A stretch of 14,536 bases of DNA, taken from the NCBI GenBank assembly GCA_035472475.1, contig DATIPA010000223.1:1-14536 (forward strand), read 5' to 3'. Below the pieces are notes generated by a model. That model searched no databases and was not told the origin of the DNA. It was given only the letters and a program-made list of their open reading frames with translations. A program made the position numbers and the translations under genes. Positions 12,619-14,536 of the stretch are shown here, piece after piece. The stretch's first letter is position 1; every line of letters starts with the position of its first letter. This DNA comes from JAFAXD01 sp035472475. Its GTDB lineage: Bacteria; Pseudomonadota; Alphaproteobacteria; Rhizobiales; Xanthobacteraceae.

Positions 12619-14536
12619 GGCACCGCTTCCGCACGTCGCAGCAGATCGGCGCCGAGGTCATTGCGGCGTGGGTGCCAAAGCCCGAGCCGGCGCGCGGCCT
12701 CGAGCCGGTCCGCGATGACGCGGGCCGCGTCGGCATTTTCACGCTCCAAGAACGCGCGTACGGCCTGATCGCCGAGATAGGCATCGTACACGAGGTCGAA
12801 CAACGCACTGTCGACTGCGCCGGTTGCGTGGGCGAACAGAACAAGCCGGTCGACGGTTTCGGCCAATTCCGCAGCCCCGCGCGCCCCGTGACGCATCTGG
12901 CCGGCAATGAAACGCGGGTTGACGCGGCCGCGCACCAGCCGCGCGAGCGCGGAGGCGAGCGGCCGTGCGCGCGGACGCTGCGGATCAGCCGCGTCGAGTA
13001 TGATCAGATCGACCGCGCGGCCAAGCAATGCCGCGGCCGACGCAAACCCGCCGACGAACGCTGCGTCCTCGGCGCCTTCGAGGAGATCGCGGCCGGGATC
13101 GTCCGTGCCGTGGATCAACAAATCCGAACTGGCGACACGGTCGGCGAATGCGCCCGGTAGCGCACTGCTGTTGCCGTCCGGGCCGCCGTAGCTGTGCGAC
13201 GTCGCCGCGAGATAGGCCGAGCCGATTGCGGCACGATCGGCGTCGCGCATCAACAAATCCTCAACCCCCGCCCCGTAGGCGCCGGGCGCCGTGCCAAAGA
13301 TGCGCGCGAGCTCGCGACCATCACCGCGCCGGGCAGCTGCGAGCGGATTTTCGTCGTCGTTCTCCTGGCGCGCCGCGACCGCCTGCACGGCTGCGTCGAT
13401 GAGCGCGATCTGACCGGGAAAGAGATCGCGAAAGAGCCCGGAAATGCGAAAGGTCACGTCGACACGCGCCCGCCCCAGGGTGGCGGTCGGAAGCACCTCG
13501 ATCCCGGTAACTCGCGCCGTCGCCGGATCCCAGATCGGCCGGCAGCCCATGAGCCAAAGACCTTGCGCGATCTCCTCGCCGCCGGTGCGTAGCGTCGCGC
13601 TGCCCCACAGGTCGATCACCAGCGCGCGCGGCATCTCGCCGTGCGTTTGCAAATGATTGCGCAGCACCTCGTCGGCTGCGAGCCGGCCGAAATCGAGCGC
13701 CGTCTGCGAGGGCAGCGTGCGCGGATCGGCGGTGAAGAGGTTGCGGCCGGTCGGCAGCACGTCGCGGCGTCCGCGCGCGGGCGCGCCGGCGGGTCCGGGC
13801 GCAACACGGCGGCCGTCGAGCGCGCCAATCAGCGCGTCACGCTCTGCCTCGGCGCTTGCTACCCATGCCGGATCTTCCGGGGTCGTTTGATCTGATCGGC
13901 GGCCGTACACGTGCAAGCCGTCTTTGATCGCGAGGTCCTTTAGATCACACAGCCACGCGTCGATCTTGCGCAATGCCTCGTCGGGCGCGGCGTCGCGATC
14001 AACACCGGCTTCGCGCGCGAGCCCGCCCCGGTCCGCGGTTTCGACGATTAGCCGTGCCAGCCGCGCGCGCCGCTTGCGATCGAGTCCGTCGGCTTGGGCA
14101 TATTCGTCGACCAGCCGTTCGAGCTCGCGCATCTCGCCGGTAAGGCCGTTCGCCATCAGCACCGGTGGCAGGTGACCGATGGTGACCGCCGCGATCCGGC
14201 GCTTGGCCTGCGCGGCTTCGCCCGGATTGCTGACAATGAATGGATAAACAACGGGGAGGGGACCGACCAGCAGTTCCGGATAGCACGACGGCGTCAGCGC
14301 CACCGCCTTGCCGGGAAGCCATTCGAGGGTGCCGTGCGCGCCCATGTGCACGACTGCGTCGACTTTGGCACGCTGGCGCAGCCAGAGGCCGAACGCGACC
14401 AGCGCATGGCGCGGCGGCAACGACGGGTCGTGATAATCGGCGCGGCGTTGATCCGCGCGCCCACGATCGGGCGGCAGCGCGACCAGCACATTGCCGAACG
14501 CGCGCGCCCTGAAGCGAAACGCGTCCGCGCGTACAT
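12615..14536 (-). CDS. cobN: Cobaltochelatase large subunit CobN (C-terminal half, 5' end beyond window)
   Basis: About 640 codons of CobN, running from the right edge to a stop at 12615. CobN binds hydrogenobyrinic acid a,c-diamide and, with the AAA+ subunits CobS and CobT, inserts cobalt using ATP; it is homologous to magnesium chelatase BchH/ChlH. Visible landmarks are FGNVLVALPPDRG and DYHDPSLPPRHALVAFG near the edge, HMGAHGTLEWLPGKAVAL, YPFIVSNPGEAAQAKRR, KDGLHVYG, then ATSHSYGGPDG, RHGARGAAELAETVDRL and the terminal ADRLEAARRLGLWHPRRNDL. A GTG at 14489 is not the start, because conserved sequence continues upstream through it to the edge. Full CobN proteins are roughly 1,250 residues, so about half is missing. 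It leads the coupled string into cobG (ATGA). Confidence 0.97.
   Translation of the reverse strand, partial: VRADAFRFRARAFGNVLVALPPDRGRADQRRADYHDPSLPPRHALVAFGLWLRQRAKVDAVVHMGAHGTLEWLPGKAVALTPSCYPELLVGPLPVVYPFIVSNPGEAAQAKRRIAAVTIGHLPPVLMANGLTGEMRELERLVDEYAQADGLDRKRRARLARLIVETADRGGLAREAGVDRDAAPDEALRKIDAWLCDLKDLAIKDGLHVYGRRSDQTTPEDPAWVASAEAERDALIGALDGRRVAPGPAGAPARGRRDVLPTGRNLFTADPRTLPSQTALDFGRLAADEVLRNHLQTHGEMPRALVIDLWGSATLRTGGEEIAQGLWLMGCRPIWDPATARVTGIEVLPTATLGRARVDVTFRISGLFRDLFPGQIALIDAAVQAVAARQENDDENPLAAARRGDGRELARIFGTAPGAYGAGVEDLLMRDADRAAIGSAYLAATSHSYGGPDGNSSALPGAFADRVASSDLLIHGTDDPGRDLLEGAEDAAFVGGFASAAALLGRAVDLIILDAADPQRPRARPLASALARLVRGRVNPRFIAGQMRHGARGAAELAETVDRLVLFAHATGAVDSALFDLVYDAYLGDQAVRAFLERENADAARVIADRLEAARRLGLWHPRRNDLGADLLRRAEAVP

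Noticed and set aside
14489..14536. GTG at 14489 as start of a shorter CobN
   Set aside because: The frame continues to the window edge with conserved CobN sequence (FGNVLVALPPDRG crosses the GTG), so the gene is simply cut by the edge.
3615..14536. Cobalamin riboswitch within the cob cluster
   Set aside because: All gaps between cob genes are 38 bases or less and the 3615-3701 gap is between converging genes, so there is no space for the roughly 200-base aptamer. It would have to lie beyond the right edge.
1..14536. tRNA, rRNA, CRISPR array or transposase
   Set aside because: I saw no clover-leaf pattern, rRNA sequence, regularly spaced direct repeats or transposase motif on either strand.

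Overview
This is a GC-rich chromosomal window. It most likely comes from an alphaproteobacterium of the order Hyphomicrobiales, close to Bradyrhizobium and its relatives. Three things point that way: alphaproteobacterial CobN/CobG/CobH/CobL-type proteins, two orphan Bug/TctC periplasmic binding proteins, and a small hairpin repeat (about 1292-1365) of the kind I remember as common between genes in Bradyrhizobium-like genomes. The taxon is inferred from recall, not from a search.

Layout. Bases 1-1420 are visibly AT-richer and sparsely coded: the 5' end of an unknown minus-strand gene (1-82), a clear minus-strand intrinsic terminator (200-234), a SnoaL-like small protein (286-735, minus), one doubtful 82-codon reading frame (1008-1256) and the hairpin repeat. 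Bases 1421-3614 hold two divergent genes for exported Bug/TctC solute-binding proteins. They share a 148-base gap with a perfect 7+7 inverted repeat, and no membrane subunits (TctA/TctB) lie beside them. From 3702 to the right edge is a packed cobalamin (corrin ring) cluster: cobB(-), cbiD(+), cobM(-), cobE(-), cobL(-), cobK(+), cobJ(-), cobI(-), cobH(-), cobG(-), cobN(-, cut by the window edge).

Pathway. The cluster covers almost every step of the oxygen-dependent corrin route, from precorrin-2 to cobyrinic acid a,c-diamide: CobI (C20 methylation), CobG (oxygen-dependent precorrin-3B synthase), CobJ (ring contraction and C17 methylation), CobM (C11), then a C1 methyltransferase step, CobK (reduction), CobL (C5 and C15 methylation with decarboxylation), CobH (C12 methyl shift), CobB (a,c-amidation) and CobN (cobalt chelatase large subunit). 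The C1 position is filled by a CbiD-type enzyme from the oxygen-independent route, and no CobF is present in the window. A stand-alone CobE (equivalent to the C-terminal domain of CbiG) is also present. CobA, CobF, CobS/T, CobW and the late genes are not in this window and may lie elsewhere.

Organisation. The minus-strand genes are tightly coupled (4-base ATGA/GTGA overlaps, or 8 bases). Two plus-strand genes, cbiD and cobK, are wedged into this string with opposite polarity. cobK starts inside a CATG that also supplies the cobL start codon, and it ends 19 bases inside cobJ. cbiD ends 34 bases inside cobM and starts 38 bases from cobB. Any minus-strand transcript running from cobJ into cobL, or from cobM into cobB, would be antisense to cobK or cbiD over their whole length. 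This non-contiguous-operon-like arrangement is the most interesting structural feature. Its regulatory meaning is inference.
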